DNA from: a virus
IMG/VR virus record: IMGVR_UViG_3300040801_003929
Location: 1-22,575 of that record
Length of the DNA stretch: 22,575 nucleotides
Direction: 5' to 3' (one strand)
Shown: positions 6,773-14,347 of the stretch, piece by piece
Layout: the number at the start of each line of letters is the position of its first letter
Position numbering within the stretch: position 1 is the stretch's first letter
Notes under the pieces: generated by a model
What the model saw: only the letters and a program-made list of their open reading frames with translations
Databases searched by the model: none
What the model was told of the DNA's origin: nothing
Made by a program: the position numbers and the translations under genes

Positions 6773-7139
6773 GCTTACGATTCCCTTAGTTTTGAAAAGC
6801 GAAGCAAACCTGCACCAGCATTGGAGGCATCGGCATCGAAGGCAGAAAGGCCAAGAATGGGCGATTAAAGCCGCTTGGCGGGCACAAAACAACCCAAGGG
6901 TATCTTTACCCTGCCTCGTGCGTTTAACGCGCTACAGCGGCCGCAAAATGGACGATGACAATCTCATTTTCGCTTTTAAGAAAATCCGGGATGTGATCGC
7001 AGACCTGATCCTTCCCGGATATAAACCCGGACATGCCGACGGAAAAGGGCAGATGAGGTTTGAATATGACCAGAAAAAAGGGAGTCCCGCTTTTATAACG
7101 ATCGAGATCTTTCACGATCATAAAAAAAATTTTGAATAA
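6765..7139 (+). CDS. rusA: RusA-like Holliday junction resolvase
   Basis: A 124-residue protein if the TTG at 6765 is used. That start overlaps the helicase-loader stop, follows a CAGGAA site and gives the family's usual length of about 120. RusA dimers cut four-way DNA junctions with magnesium. The core signature is present: RYSGRKMDDDNLIFAFKKIRDVIAD (residues 57-80), with the D63/D64/D65-N66 acidic cluster, K72 and D76, then MRFEYDQKKG. The frame stays open upstream within the DnaC-like gene, but that N-terminus does not look like the family. Placement after initiator and loader fits a replication/recombination cassette. Confidence 0.82.
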   Translation: MIKLTIPLVLKSEANLHQHWRHRHRRQKGQEWAIKAAWRAQNNPRVSLPCLVRLTRYSGRKMDDDNLIFAFKKIRDVIADLILPGYKPGHADGKGQMRFEYDQKKGSPAFITIEIFHDHKKNFE

Positions 7140-7193
7140 ATGGTCCCTTTGTTATAGTTCGTTCAAAAACAAACTTTACGTAAAGGATGCGAA

Positions 7194-7361
7194 ATGAGAA
7201 AAAAACAAGGATACAATGACCGACTAGACGAAAGCCTGGGCATGCGGAACAAAGGCAAGAAAAAACAATCTATGGCCTCTCGTAGAAAAGAGTCCGAAGG
7301 GATGGAAAAAGCGATGGGCAAGCGTAAATACGGCGCTGTTAAGTCTATGAAAAAAAAGTAA
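7194..7361 (+). CDS. 55-residue basic peptide
   Basis: ATG 7194 lies behind AAAGGATGCGAA and opens 55 codons ending in TAA at 7359-7361. The product is highly basic (RKKQGYNDRLDESLGMRNKG, KKKQSMASRRKESEGMEKAM, KYGAVKSMKKK). It is related in style, not clearly in sequence, to the other lysine-rich microproteins in this window. Such peptides in phages are often DNA- or capsid-associated, but no function is known here. Evidence is the good ribosome site and clean frame. Confidence 0.6.
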   Translation: MRKKQGYNDRLDESLGMRNKGKKKQSMASRRKESEGMEKAMGKRKYGAVKSMKKK

Positions 7362-7454
7362 GTTATAGCTGAATTTTCTTATAAGCGGCTATAACTTGCT
7401 ATATCTTTGAATAAACAAGCAAGCTTAAAGCAGCCAAATAAAAGCGTTTGCACA

Positions 7455-7580
7455 ATGAAAAAAAATGAAAAAACTAAAAAGGTTCTTACCCATCTGAAGC
7501 ACGATATTTCAGAAAGCAAAAAGAGTATTCGTGAAGACAAAAAATTGACGAAAGCACTTAAAAAAAAGAAAAAATGCTGA
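7455..7580 (+). CDS. 41-residue lysine-rich peptide
   Basis: ATG 7455 opens a 41-codon frame ending TGC TGA at 7580. The product is almost entirely polar, lysine-rich and helical (KKVLTHLKHDISESKKSIRE, LTKALKKKKKC), ending in a cysteine. Its stop overlaps the next start (ATGCTGA), which argues that it is translated and coupled to the membrane peptide after it. The upstream ribosome site is weak (no clear AGGA). No family is recognised. Confidence 0.45.
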   Translation: MKKNEKTKKVLTHLKHDISESKKSIREDKKLTKALKKKKKC

Positions 7581-7660
7581 TCTTGATCGTCTCAGGATTG
7601 CTACTGAGCTATTACCTTATAGTATCTTTGATCTACCTTAAACTTATGAGGATTTTATGA
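7574..7660 (+). CDS. 28-residue membrane peptide
   Basis: ATG 7574 overlaps the previous TGA stop, and the frame ends in TGA at 7658-7660, overlapping the lipoprotein start (ATGA). The peptide is one continuous hydrophobic helix (LILIVSGLLLSYYLIVSLIY) with a short basic end (KLMRIL). Overlaps on both sides support translation in a micro-operon. It could be a tiny holin-like or regulatory membrane peptide; nothing more can be said from the sequence. Confidence 0.45.
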   Translation: MLILIVSGLLLSYYLIVSLIYLKLMRIL

Positions 7661-7788
7661 AAAAAATATTTGTTTTTGTAATCCTAGCATGTATTATGTC
7701 AGCATGTTCAGGAAAATTTTGTGTTGCCGGGGATATCAAAACTCAAGCTCAGGTCGAACAAGATGCCGCTAAAACCGGGAAAAAGTAA
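7657..7788 (+). CDS. 43-residue lipoprotein
   Basis: ATG 7657 follows GAGGATTTT. The product begins MKKIFVFVILACIMSAC, a short signal peptide ending in a lipobox (I-M-S-A-C, with Cys17 as the lipidated residue), then a 26-residue mature peptide (SGKFCVAGDIKTQAQVEQDA…). This predicts a membrane-anchored lipoprotein, made via Lgt and Lsp. Phages of Gram-negative hosts use tiny lipoproteins as outer-membrane spanins (Rz1) or for superinfection exclusion. It is coupled by ATGA to a membrane peptide. No Rz-like partner with a periplasmic coiled coil is seen adjacent, so the spanin idea stays open. Confidence 0.6.
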   Translation: MKKIFVFVILACIMSACSGKFCVAGDIKTQAQVEQDAAKTGKK

Positions 7789-7909
7789 AAAAGTTATCAG
7801 CGAGAACATAAGCGAAATGGTAGCGGCCGGTTACCCAAAAAAACAGGCCGTTGCCGCTAGCTTGAATAAAGCCGGAAAAGGAAAAAAAAGAAACAAATCA
7901 AAAAAATAA
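7763..7909 (+). CDS. small basic phage protein (DUF6496-like)
   Basis: ATG 7763 gives a 48-residue protein beginning MPLKPGKSKKVISENISEMV followed by AAGYPKKQAVAASLNKAGKG. This matches a widespread small phage protein type whose pattern is LK-GKSKK-ISENI-EM---G-P-KQAVA-AL-KAG. The internal ATG is preferred to the upstream in-frame start, since the family begins there. It overlaps the lipoprotein gene by 26 bases in another frame. The function of the family is unknown; it is usually found next to structural genes. The end is very basic (GKKRNKSKK). Confidence 0.7.
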   Translation: MPLKPGKSKKVISENISEMVAAGYPKKQAVAASLNKAGKGKKRNKSKK

Positions 7910-7926
7910 ATACACGACAAATACTA

Positions 7927-8256
7927 ATGCAATCTGAACACAAATTTTCTCATTATGATTTCTACCTAATGAATGAAATTCTTGACAGCAATCTAGAAAG
8001 TTTTGATGCACTAAAAATAAAAAAAGAGTATTTCAAAAAATTTGAAAAAAATCGAAGCGAGAAAAATTTTTTTAAATCAGTTTCAATTATTGATGAAATT
8101 CATCTTTTAAAAGGTTTGCTAAACTGTCTTTCTTTGATCATCCAAATTAATGATGATAAAGATTATTTTTCCAACTCTGCGGAAGATTTAATCTTTGTGA
8201 TGTATGAAAAACTAGCATTCGTAGAGGAAAATCTAAAAGAGCTAATTCAAGAGTGA
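7927..8256 (+). CDS. hypothetical protein, paralogue of the 17139 gene
   Basis: A 109-residue acidic/helical protein starting with ATG 7927. Its C-terminal half (IIDEIHLLKGLLNCLSLIIQ, then AEDLIFVMYEKLAFVEENLKEL) aligns closely with the 63-residue protein at 17139-17330 (ICDEVHRVKGLITNLTLIIR, DDLVIVIYEKLDKIVRDLKEL). The extra N-terminal half is polar and lysine-rich. The aligned part looks like a two-helix hairpin. No family is recognised. The nearby GTG at 8253 overlaps its stop. Confidence 0.65.
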   Translation: MQSEHKFSHYDFYLMNEILDSNLESFDALKIKKEYFKKFEKNRSEKNFFKSVSIIDEIHLLKGLLNCLSLIIQINDDKDYFSNSAEDLIFVMYEKLAFVEENLKELIQE

Positions 8257-8366
8257 ATCTGTGGAAAAAACTTGATTCAATTAGGAATTTTATCAATTAC
8301 GCTATCCATTCCTATTTGGATAGTTATTTACTTTTTTATAAAAACCGTTGCTTAACTAAGAGATAA
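8253..8366 (+). CDS. possible 37-residue coupled peptide
   Basis: A GTG at 8253 overlaps the preceding TGA (GTGA) and opens 37 codons to TAA at 8364-8366, just before the next ATG. The product (MNLWKKLDSIRNFINYAIHS…) is basic and aromatic. A competing frame from TTG 8272 to 8355 would give a 27-residue membrane peptide (GILSITLSIPIWIVIYFFIK). Neither has a good ribosome site. One of the two is likely real given the tight packing, but the sequence does not decide which. Confidence 0.25.
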   Translation: MNLWKKLDSIRNFINYAIHSYLDSYLLFYKNRCLTKR

Positions 8367-8369
8367 TTA

Positions 8370-8570
8370 ATGTGGATTATTCACAATAAAACTCTGTATA
8401 ACACTAATCACTTTCAAAAAATTCATGTAATAGGAGTTACTCTATATTTTGTTGGGACTGAAAGTTCTGCAGATTTGTTAATTCCCTATGAAAATGAACA
8501 GGAAGCCAAAAACGCCCTGCGCTTCATTCAAGAAGGGCTAAAAATAAAACAGGGAATTCTTTATCTTTAA
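8370..8570 (+). CDS. small hypothetical protein
   Basis: A 66-residue protein starting with ATG 8370. It reads as three or four beta strands (MWIIHNKTLYNTNHFQKIHV, TLYFVGTE) followed by one helix (EQEAKNALRFIQEGLKI) and a final strand. Small proteins of this plan, with a strand-rich start and an EAK-AL-FI helix, are common in phages and bacteria without known function. The gene ends at the start of the long non-coding gap. Confidence 0.55.
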   Translation: MWIIHNKTLYNTNHFQKIHVIGVTLYFVGTESSADLLIPYENEQEAKNALRFIQEGLKIKQGILYL

Positions 8571-8638
8571 TCTAAAAGTTCATCCAAAAGATCTTCTAGA
8601 TCTAGGTTTGATTCTAGTAATTCTTCTTGTTCGTTCAT
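8567..8638 (-). CDS. possible 23-residue acidic peptide
   Basis: On the minus strand an ATG at 8638-8636 sits six bases after AAAAGGA and reads 23 codons (MNEQEELLESNLDLEDLLDE…) to a stop at 8567. The product is leucine/acid-rich and amphipathic. The ribosome site is good, but the length is tiny and the end overlaps the convergent gene by four bases. Reported as possible only. Confidence 0.25.
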   Translation of the reverse strand: MNEQEELLESNLDLEDLLDELLD

Positions 8639-8808
8639 TTGTTGTCCTTTTCTTGAGTTCTTATACAATCTTTTACAAAAGCTGAAAACATATCAAAGTT
8701 GGATATGATATTGTTAAGATATATGATGTTGCGGTTATTGACCACAACTTAGTATCGAGTTTCTCTAACTGATCTAGGATCTTTTGCTTCTCTTTAGTTC
8801 ACAACTCT
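8639..8808. other. AT-rich non-coding stretch
   Basis: Between the small genes ending near 8570 and the methyltransferase start at 8922 no sizeable reading frame is present on either strand. Bases 8639-8808 show no clear repeat or promoter. The remaining part holds the hairpin pair (8810-8861) and a promoter (8874-8902). Confidence 0.5.
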
Positions 8809-8809
8809 A

Positions 8810-8861
8810 AAAAACACCCTAGTGTTTTTGAGGGCTAGTCTAGAAAACACCAAGGTGTTTT
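8810..8861. repeat. two hairpins with identical arms upstream of the methyltransferase
   Basis: Hairpin 1: AAAAACAC (8810-8817), loop CCTA, GTGTTTTT (8822-8829). Hairpin 2: AAAACAC (8844-8850), loop CAAG, GTGTTTT (8855-8861), followed by more T. The arms AAAACAC/GTGTTTT are the same and only the loops differ; the centres are 33 bases apart, about three helical turns. Both lie just upstream of the promoter at 8874. They could be a tandem operator on one face of the DNA or paired terminators insulating the promoter. Confidence 0.6.
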
Positions 8862-8873
8862 TTAAATATTAAT

Positions 8874-8902
8874 TTGACACAATAGCATCTCCTCTCTATT
8901 CT
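8874..8902 (+). promoter_or_regulatory. sigma70-type promoter for the methyltransferase/terminase operon
   Basis: TTGACA (8874-8879), a 17-base spacer, and TATTCT (8897-8902) match the vegetative promoter pattern with a perfect -35 box. Transcription would begin near 8909, which rules out the GTG at 8904 and supports ATG 8922 as the start. The leader would be very short. Confidence 0.65.
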
Positions 8903-8921
8903 TGTGAAAAAATGGTTTTAC

Positions 8922-10157
8922 ATGAGTATCAGTTGGACACTGCAAAAAAGATCTCTTTCCGATCTAAAAGAAAATCCTAAAAACCCGAGACAGCTAAACA
9001 AAGAGCAAGCCGAACACTTAAAAATCTCTTTAGAGAAGTTTGGTCAATGCGAGCCGCTTGTAGTCACACCAGATGGTTTTGTAATCGGCGGCCATCAGCG
9101 TTTACGAACCCTGAAGAAGCTAAAGCATAAAAAAGCCGATGTTTACGTTCCCGACCGTGAGTTAACGGAAAAAGAAATTGAAGAGCTTTCCATACGGTTA
9201 AATCGGAATACGGGAGAGTGGGATTTTGACATTTTGGCAAACGAATGGGAACCGTTAGACCTCATTTCTTGGGGTTTTGATCCGCAGGAGCTTGCTTTAG
9301 AGATTGAACAAATTGAACACCTTGAAGAGGATGAGGACAGCGCAAAGCTAGAGCCGCCGAAAGACCCGAAAACGAAGCTTGGCGACGTGTACGAGCTCAA
9401 CGGTCATAGACTGGTGTGCGGAGATAGTACTTTGCCCGAATACGTAGAGAAGTGCTTAAACGGCGCAGAGCCTATCCTTATGGTGACTGATCCGCCGTAT
9501 GGGGTGAATTATGATGCGAGTTGGAGAGGTGCGGCGGGTAAAGGGTGTACAGCCTATGGAAAAGTCCAAAACGACGACCAAGTTAATTGGGCGTTGGCCT
9601 GGCATTTATTTCCCGGGTCGGTAGCTTATGTTTGGTATGCTTCACTTTACCATTCCGAAGTTGAAAAAAGCTTGATAGAAAATGAATTTAAATTAGTTTC
9701 TCAAATTATATGTGTCAAACAAAATTTTGCATTATCTCGAGGCGATTATCATTGGCAGCACGAGACTTGTCTTTATGCCGTCAAAAAAGGCCATAAGCAT
9801 AATTGGCAAGGAAGTCGCAAGGAAACAACTATTTGGGAGATATCGAATCTTAATGCTTTTGGCAAATCAAAAGAAGATGGAGAAGATAGAACCGCCCACA
9901 GCACGCAAAAGCCGATCGAATGCATGGCAAGACCGATACGCAATAACACCGCAGCAAGCGAAGAGGTATACGACCCTTTCCTAGGTTCTGGAACAACGCT
10001 TATTGCCGCCGAACAGCTTGGCCGTACGTGCTACGGTTTAGAACTAGACCCGGCGTATTGTGATATTATAGTAGAAAGATGGACTAAATACATGATTAAG
10101 AATAACAAAGAAGCTATAATAAAAAAGAACGGAGAAATTTTAAACAAAACAAATTAA
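8922..10157 (+). CDS. ParB-like nuclease domain fused to DNA methyltransferase
   Basis: A 411-residue protein. Residues about 10-110 are a ParB/sulfiredoxin-like domain (LKENPKNPRQLNKEQAEHLK, GFVIGGHQRLR with the GGHQR motif at 56-60). Residues 150-390 form an amino-methyltransferase: catalytic DPPY at 190-193 and the SAM-binding DPFLGSGT motif at about 351-358, in the order DPPY before FxGxG (beta class). Such fusions are common in phages and mobile elements. They methylate adenine-N6 or cytosine-N4, often to protect the phage DNA, and have no partner restriction enzyme. None is seen here. ATG 8922 is used because it lies downstream of the predicted transcript start; its ribosome site is weak. 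Confidence 0.9.
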   Translation: MSISWTLQKRSLSDLKENPKNPRQLNKEQAEHLKISLEKFGQCEPLVVTPDGFVIGGHQRLRTLKKLKHKKADVYVPDRELTEKEIEELSIRLNRNTGEWDFDILANEWEPLDLISWGFDPQELALEIEQIEHLEEDEDSAKLEPPKDPKTKLGDVYELNGHRLVCGDSTLPEYVEKCLNGAEPILMVTDPPYGVNYDASWRGAAGKGCTAYGKVQNDDQVNWALAWHLFPGSVAYVWYASLYHSEVEKSLIENEFKLVSQIICVKQNFALSRGDYHWQHETCLYAVKKGHKHNWQGSRKETTIWEISNLNAFGKSKEDGEDRTAHSTQKPIECMARPIRNNTAASEEVYDPFLGSGTTLIAAEQLGRTCYGLELDPAYCDIIVERWTKYMIKNNKEAIIKKNGEILNKTN

Positions 10158-10175
10158 TTTAAAGAGGTATTAATT

Positions 10176-10382
10176 ATGGAAAATAAAAAATGGAATAAAT
10201 GGTACAAGTCCCCAGAAGAAGTAAAAGCAGAGAAAAAAAAGATAAGTCAATCTTTAAAGAAGAGTAAAAAGGCTCGAGATTACGAATCAAAATTGAGCAA
10301 AAAATACAACGGGCAACAAGATACAAAAGCAAATAAAAGGGAAAAAGCAACCTTAGTAAAACGCTTGAAGGCATTGGATTAA
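10176..10382 (+). CDS. small basic protein between methyltransferase and terminase
   Basis: A 68-residue protein starting at ATG 10176 behind AAAGAGG. It is lysine-rich and helical throughout (WYKSPEEVKAEKKKISQSLK, LSKKYNGQQDTKANKREK). It has no recognised family but resembles the other lysine-rich small proteins in this phage. It sits nine bases before the small terminase. A role with DNA is possible from charge alone. Confidence 0.55.
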   Translation: MENKKWNKWYKSPEEVKAEKKKISQSLKKSKKARDYESKLSKKYNGQQDTKANKREKATLVKRLKALD

Positions 10383-10391
10383 AATATAAGT

Positions 10392-10757
10392 ATGGCAGGC
10401 CGACCACAAGCAGACATAGATTGGTCCGAAGTAGATCGTTATTTAGAAGCCGGCTGTACAGGCTCCGAGATTGCCGGCTTTCTAGGCATTGCCGCAGATA
10501 CTTTATATAACCGCTGCGAAGTAGATCATAAAGTCAATTTTTCCGCATATTCCCAACAAAAGAAGTCCCGCGGCGAAGCTCTGCTACGCGCGAAGCAATA
10601 TCAAATGGCTATGAAAGGCGATCGCACCCTTTTAGTTTGGCTTGGAAAAAATCGCCTTGGACAAAAAGAACCAAAAGAGCTTAACGATCAGCTTGACCCA
10701 CGCCTAGACAAAATCCTTGATTTCTTGGCAAAAGATGCATCCGGAACCTCTCAGTAA
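10392..10757 (+). CDS. terS: small terminase subunit-like protein
   Basis: A 121-residue protein starting MAGRPQADIDWSEVDRYLEA. Residues 10-45 form a helix-turn-helix (AGCTGSEIAGFLGIAADTLY), as in small terminase subunits that recognise the packaging site and stimulate the motor. The C-terminal half has helices and a conserved-looking GDRTLLVWLGKNRLGQKEP stretch, a frequent signature of this protein next to PBSX-type large terminases. Its end overlaps the large terminase start by 23 bases, confirming the pairing. Confidence 0.8.
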   Translation: MAGRPQADIDWSEVDRYLEAGCTGSEIAGFLGIAADTLYNRCEVDHKVNFSAYSQQKKSRGEALLRAKQYQMAMKGDRTLLVWLGKNRLGQKEPKELNDQLDPRLDKILDFLAKDASGTSQ

Positions 10758-12039
10758 AAAACAAATCGATTCTATCCGGGAGTCAAAAGCACGCCTTTGC
10801 ATATGGGAAGGCTCTGTTCGCTCAGGAAAAACTTTTGCCTCCATCATCGCTTTTATAAAAGCACTCAGGGACGGACCGGCAGGAAACGCTATGATTGTAG
10901 GAGTCTCTCGCGACGCCATTCAACGTAACGTTTTAATTGAGCTTTGCACGTTGCTTGGTTTTCCCGTCCCTACTCCAAAAACTACGCAGATGAGCATTTT
11001 TGGGCGCACAATCTTTTTTGTAGGGGCAAACGATGACCGCTCAGAACGGAAGGTGCGAGGATCAACGGTTGCCCTTGCCTATGTCGATGAGATAACACAG
11101 ATTCCGCAAGGGTTCTTTATGATGCTTTTATCCCGCTTAAGTGTTACCGGAGCACAGCTTTTTGGAACTACGAACCCCGACAGCCCCTTCCATTGGCTAA
11201 AAACTACTATCATTGAAAACGAAAATCTCGAAAAACAAGTGTGGCATTTTAACTTAGATGATAACCCAAGTTTGAGCGAAAACTATATAAAAAATTTGAA
11301 AGCAGAATATACAGGGCTTTGGTATAAAAGATTTATTGAAGGACAGTGGGTTTTAGCCGAGGGTACGGTATATGATTTTTTCGATGAACAGACGCATGTT
11401 ATAGCTCTTCCGCCGGGACCGGCCGATCATTATATAGTTGGGGTAGACTACGGCACTAAGAATCCAACAGCCTTTACAATGATAGGCTATAGCAAGAGGT
11501 ATTTTCCTAACATGTGGATGGAGAAAGAATACTTTTACGATAGCCAAAAGCACCAGCGGCAAAAGACCGATACCGATTACGCAGAGGATATGGCAGAATT
11601 TATTAAAGGCAGAACGGTAAGATCTATTTATGTAGACCCCTCGGCGGCATCGCTTAAGCTTGAGATGATGCGGCAGGGAATAACCGGTATCTACGACGCA
11701 AACCATGACGTTTTAAACGGAATTCGATTCGTTTCGAAGTTATTGGCAAACGGAACATTTAAAGTTTGCTCTAACTGTAAGAATACTATCCGTGAGTTTC
11801 AAACGTACCGCTGGGATGAAAAAGCTTCATCTAAGGGAGAAGACAAACCCATTAAGGAAAATGACCACGCTTTAGATAGCTTGCGTTATGCGCTTTATAC
11901 GGCCTTAGGCCAACAATACGACGAAGAGCTCACAGCCAAAGAGCTCGACAAGCTCTGGAGCGATGCAATGGGAGTATCTCAAGAGCTTCCCGCGTTTTTT
12001 CGTGACGATCAAACCACAATGCTAGGATCAAAGTTTTAA
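10735..12039 (+). CDS. terL: terminase large subunit
   Basis: A 434-residue DNA-packaging motor protein. The N-terminal ATPase has Walker A WEGSVRSGKT (24-33) and Walker B region VALAYVDEIT. The C-terminal RNase H-like nuclease shows VGVDYGTKNP, YVDPSAASLK and the closing ENDHALDSLRYAL with its metal-binding acidic residue. This is the usual order for PBSX/T4-type large subunits. ATG 10735 is preferred over the in-frame TTG at 10717, which would only add six residues inside the small terminase. Its stop forms TAATG with the portal start. Confidence 0.93.
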   Translation: MHPEPLSKKQIDSIRESKARLCIWEGSVRSGKTFASIIAFIKALRDGPAGNAMIVGVSRDAIQRNVLIELCTLLGFPVPTPKTTQMSIFGRTIFFVGANDDRSERKVRGSTVALAYVDEITQIPQGFFMMLLSRLSVTGAQLFGTTNPDSPFHWLKTTIIENENLEKQVWHFNLDDNPSLSENYIKNLKAEYTGLWYKRFIEGQWVLAEGTVYDFFDEQTHVIALPPGPADHYIVGVDYGTKNPTAFTMIGYSKRYFPNMWMEKEYFYDSQKHQRQKTDTDYAEDMAEFIKGRTVRSIYVDPSAASLKLEMMRQGITGIYDANHDVLNGIRFVSKLLANGTFKVCSNCKNTIREFQTYRWDEKASSKGEDKPIKENDHALDSLRYALYTALGQQYDEELTAKELDKLWSDAMGVSQELPAFFRDDQTTMLGSKF

Positions 12040-14132
12040 TGCTGACAAAAAATCTAACTCAAGACTGGTACTATCAAGATGGCGGCGAACAAGAGCGTTC
12101 TATCAAAAAGATGATGGATGATACGTACAATCAGGCGAGCACTCTAAATTTAGCCTATTGGACAGAAGCCGACATCGACACGCGATTTAAAGCTGGAGAT
12201 CAAACTTTATGGAACGACTATTACGGAAACCTTCCGGCTTTTCGCCGCAAGCAGTTTTACTTTAACCGTATTCGACGCATTACCAACTTGATAACAGGAT
12301 ATCAAAGACGCAATAGAAAGACTTTAGTCACCTACCCCGTGGGAAGCAATGATGATCTTCTCTCTAGTCAAAACACAAAGCTTTTGTTTGCGATGGCGAA
12401 CAAATCAAATCTATATGACAAGATAAGCGAAGCATTTGACAAGGGATCAGTGACTACCGGTATGAGCCTTTTGCACTTTTACTTGGACTATACCTTTGAC
12501 CCTGAGAGCGGCGATCTTAAATGCGATCATGTGCCTTATAACAGTTTTCTTATCGACCCTTACTTTAAGGAGAAAGACCTATCCGACTGTAACTATATTT
12601 GGCGGCGTAAATGGCTAAGCAAAGATTACGTCAAACTTTTACTTCCAAAACGGGCCTCTGAAATAGACAAAATGAACCCCCGCGGCAATAGAGACGGACG
12701 TTTTCAATTTATGGCAGAAAACTACAATTACGGTATTGAAAATCTTTTTACCTATGACGAGTATTATTACCGTGATACGCGCGAAGCTAAGATTTTGATT
12801 GAAACCAACACCCGGCTTACTAAAGAGTGGCAAGGCAAAGATGAAGATTTAGAGTTATTTTTGAGTTTTAATCCAAATGTAATCGTAAAGAAAACGATCG
12901 TTCCAACTATTAGAATGGCGATTCTCGTTGATGGAAAGCTTATGTATGACGGCCCTAATCAGCTGGGAATTGATGAATTCCCGTTCGCTTGCTTTTTAGG
13001 CTATTATGAACCAGAAATTCCATACTTCCCTTGGCGCGTTCAAGGCGTTGTTCGAAACTTGCGCGATGCGCAGTTTCTGTATAACCGACGCAAGATCATT
13101 GAGCTTGACATCATGGAAAGCCAAATTAACTCCGGTTGGAAGTATAAACCTAACAGCTTGGTAAATCCCAATGATATATTTTTGGAAGGACAGGGAAAAG
13201 GTTTAGCTATCAAGCAAGAAGCAGAAATGACCGATGTTGAGAAAATTCAACCCGCACAAGTTCCGCCTTCAATGATTCAGCTTTCCGAGATATTAGGTCG
13301 CGAGATTATGGAAATTAGCGGAGTCAACGAAGAACTGCTAGGATCTGCTGATGATGATAAAGCGGGAATTCTTTCGATGTTAAGACAGGGAGCGGGACTT
13401 ACAACCCTTCAAATTCTTTTTGATAAACTCGATTTCGCAACAAAAATGTGCGGTAAGATCATGCTTGTAACCGCCTATAAAAATTACAGTATAGGCAAAC
13501 TTACTCAAATACTAGAAGAAGAGCCGGCTCCTGAATTTCAGTTTGGAATATTCCCCGAATACGATATCCGCGTCGAAGAAGGAGCAGAAACCGCAACGCA
13601 AAAACAAATGCAGTTTATGCAACTCTACACCCTATGGAAAGACGGAATGCCCATTCCGGCAGCTTCTCTTCTCGAATGTGCTCCTATCCAGAATAAACAA
13701 GAGCTTATTCAACAACTACAACAGCAAGAAGAGCAGCAACAGCAAATGCAAATGGCACAAGCCCAGCAGCAACAACAACTATTGGATGCTGAAATAAACG
13801 CGTTTAATAGCAAAGCTCAAGCCGATCAAGGCTTAAGCGTAGAAAGACTCTCACGCGTTGAGGAAAACCGCGCTTTGGCCGTTGAAAGAATTGCAGATGC
13901 AAGAGAGAATCGAAGCAAATCTACGCTTGATTATGCAAAAGCAATAAAAGAACTTGAATCTATGGACTTGGATCAAATTCAAAAATTAATTAGTATAGCC
14001 AATATAGTGCGACAGGATATGCAAGCATCGGCCGAGATAGAAGAACAAGAAGAGCTTGCGGCCCAGCGCATCCCTTCCGCTTTTTTAGGAGAAACGGTGG
14101 GTGGAATAGAAGCTTTACAAAACCTAGGTTAA
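12039..14132 (+). CDS. P22-like portal protein
   Basis: A 697-residue protein of the P22-type portal family, close to P22 gp1 (725). The portal forms the twelve-subunit ring through which the terminase pumps DNA. Seen: an N-terminal region DWYYQDGGEQERSIKKM, the core stretch NRIRRITNLITGYQRRNR (about 83-100), LDYTFDPESGDLKCDHVPY, and SGVNEELLGSADDDKAGILS near 435-455. Around residues 549-584 is a glutamine-rich run (QQLQQQEEQQQQMQMAQAQQ), then a coiled coil, matching the long barrel at the C-terminus of P22 portals. It is joined to the large terminase by a TAATG overlap. Confidence 0.88.
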   Translation: MLTKNLTQDWYYQDGGEQERSIKKMMDDTYNQASTLNLAYWTEADIDTRFKAGDQTLWNDYYGNLPAFRRKQFYFNRIRRITNLITGYQRRNRKTLVTYPVGSNDDLLSSQNTKLLFAMANKSNLYDKISEAFDKGSVTTGMSLLHFYLDYTFDPESGDLKCDHVPYNSFLIDPYFKEKDLSDCNYIWRRKWLSKDYVKLLLPKRASEIDKMNPRGNRDGRFQFMAENYNYGIENLFTYDEYYYRDTREAKILIETNTRLTKEWQGKDEDLELFLSFNPNVIVKKTIVPTIRMAILVDGKLMYDGPNQLGIDEFPFACFLGYYEPEIPYFPWRVQGVVRNLRDAQFLYNRRKIIELDIMESQINSGWKYKPNSLVNPNDIFLEGQGKGLAIKQEAEMTDVEKIQPAQVPPSMIQLSEILGREIMEISGVNEELLGSADDDKAGILSMLRQGAGLTTLQILFDKLDFATKMCGKIMLVTAYKNYSIGKLTQILEEEPAPEFQFGIFPEYDIRVEEGAETATQKQMQFMQLYTLWKDGMPIPAASLLECAPIQNKQELIQQLQQQEEQQQQMQMAQAQQQQQLLDAEINAFNSKAQADQGLSVERLSRVEENRALAVERIADARENRSKSTLDYAKAIKELESMDLDQIQKLISIANIVRQDMQASAEIEEQEELAAQRIPSAFLGETVGGIEALQNLG

Positions 14133-14146
14133 TATGAGGAAAAACA

Positions 14147-14347
14147 ATGGCTAAGGATGAAACTCAAATGTATCACGAGTCGAGCTACAAGAAAAAAATG
14201 CATTCCGACTCATTTGCAAATATGCCCGAAGAAAAAGTTATGAAAGAATACCCAAAAGCTGATTATGGCTTGGATGGTGATTACAAAGATACTATCGAGG
14301 GTATTGATATGTTCGCTAAAGAAAACGCAAAAAAGATTCGTAAATAA
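14147..14347 (+). CDS. small hypothetical protein after the portal
   Basis: A 66-residue protein starting with ATG 14147 behind ATGAGGAAAAAC. It is polar and rich in lysine, aspartate and tyrosine (HESSYKKKMHSDSFANMPEE, YPKADYGLDGDYKDTIEG). No family is recognised. It sits in the structural operon between portal and terminator and shares a base with the next start (TAATG), so it is probably made with the virion proteins. Confidence 0.6.
   Translation: MAKDETQMYHESSYKKKMHSDSFANMPEEKVMKEYPKADYGLDGDYKDTIEGIDMFAKENAKKIRK

Noticed and set aside
8904-8921. GTG 8904 as the methyltransferase start
   Set aside because: It lies at or before the predicted transcript start of the promoter at 8874-8902, and the protein family begins near ATG 8922.
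13543-13797. An 84-codon plus-strand frame inside the portal gene
   Set aside because: It results from the repetitive glutamine codons read in another frame.
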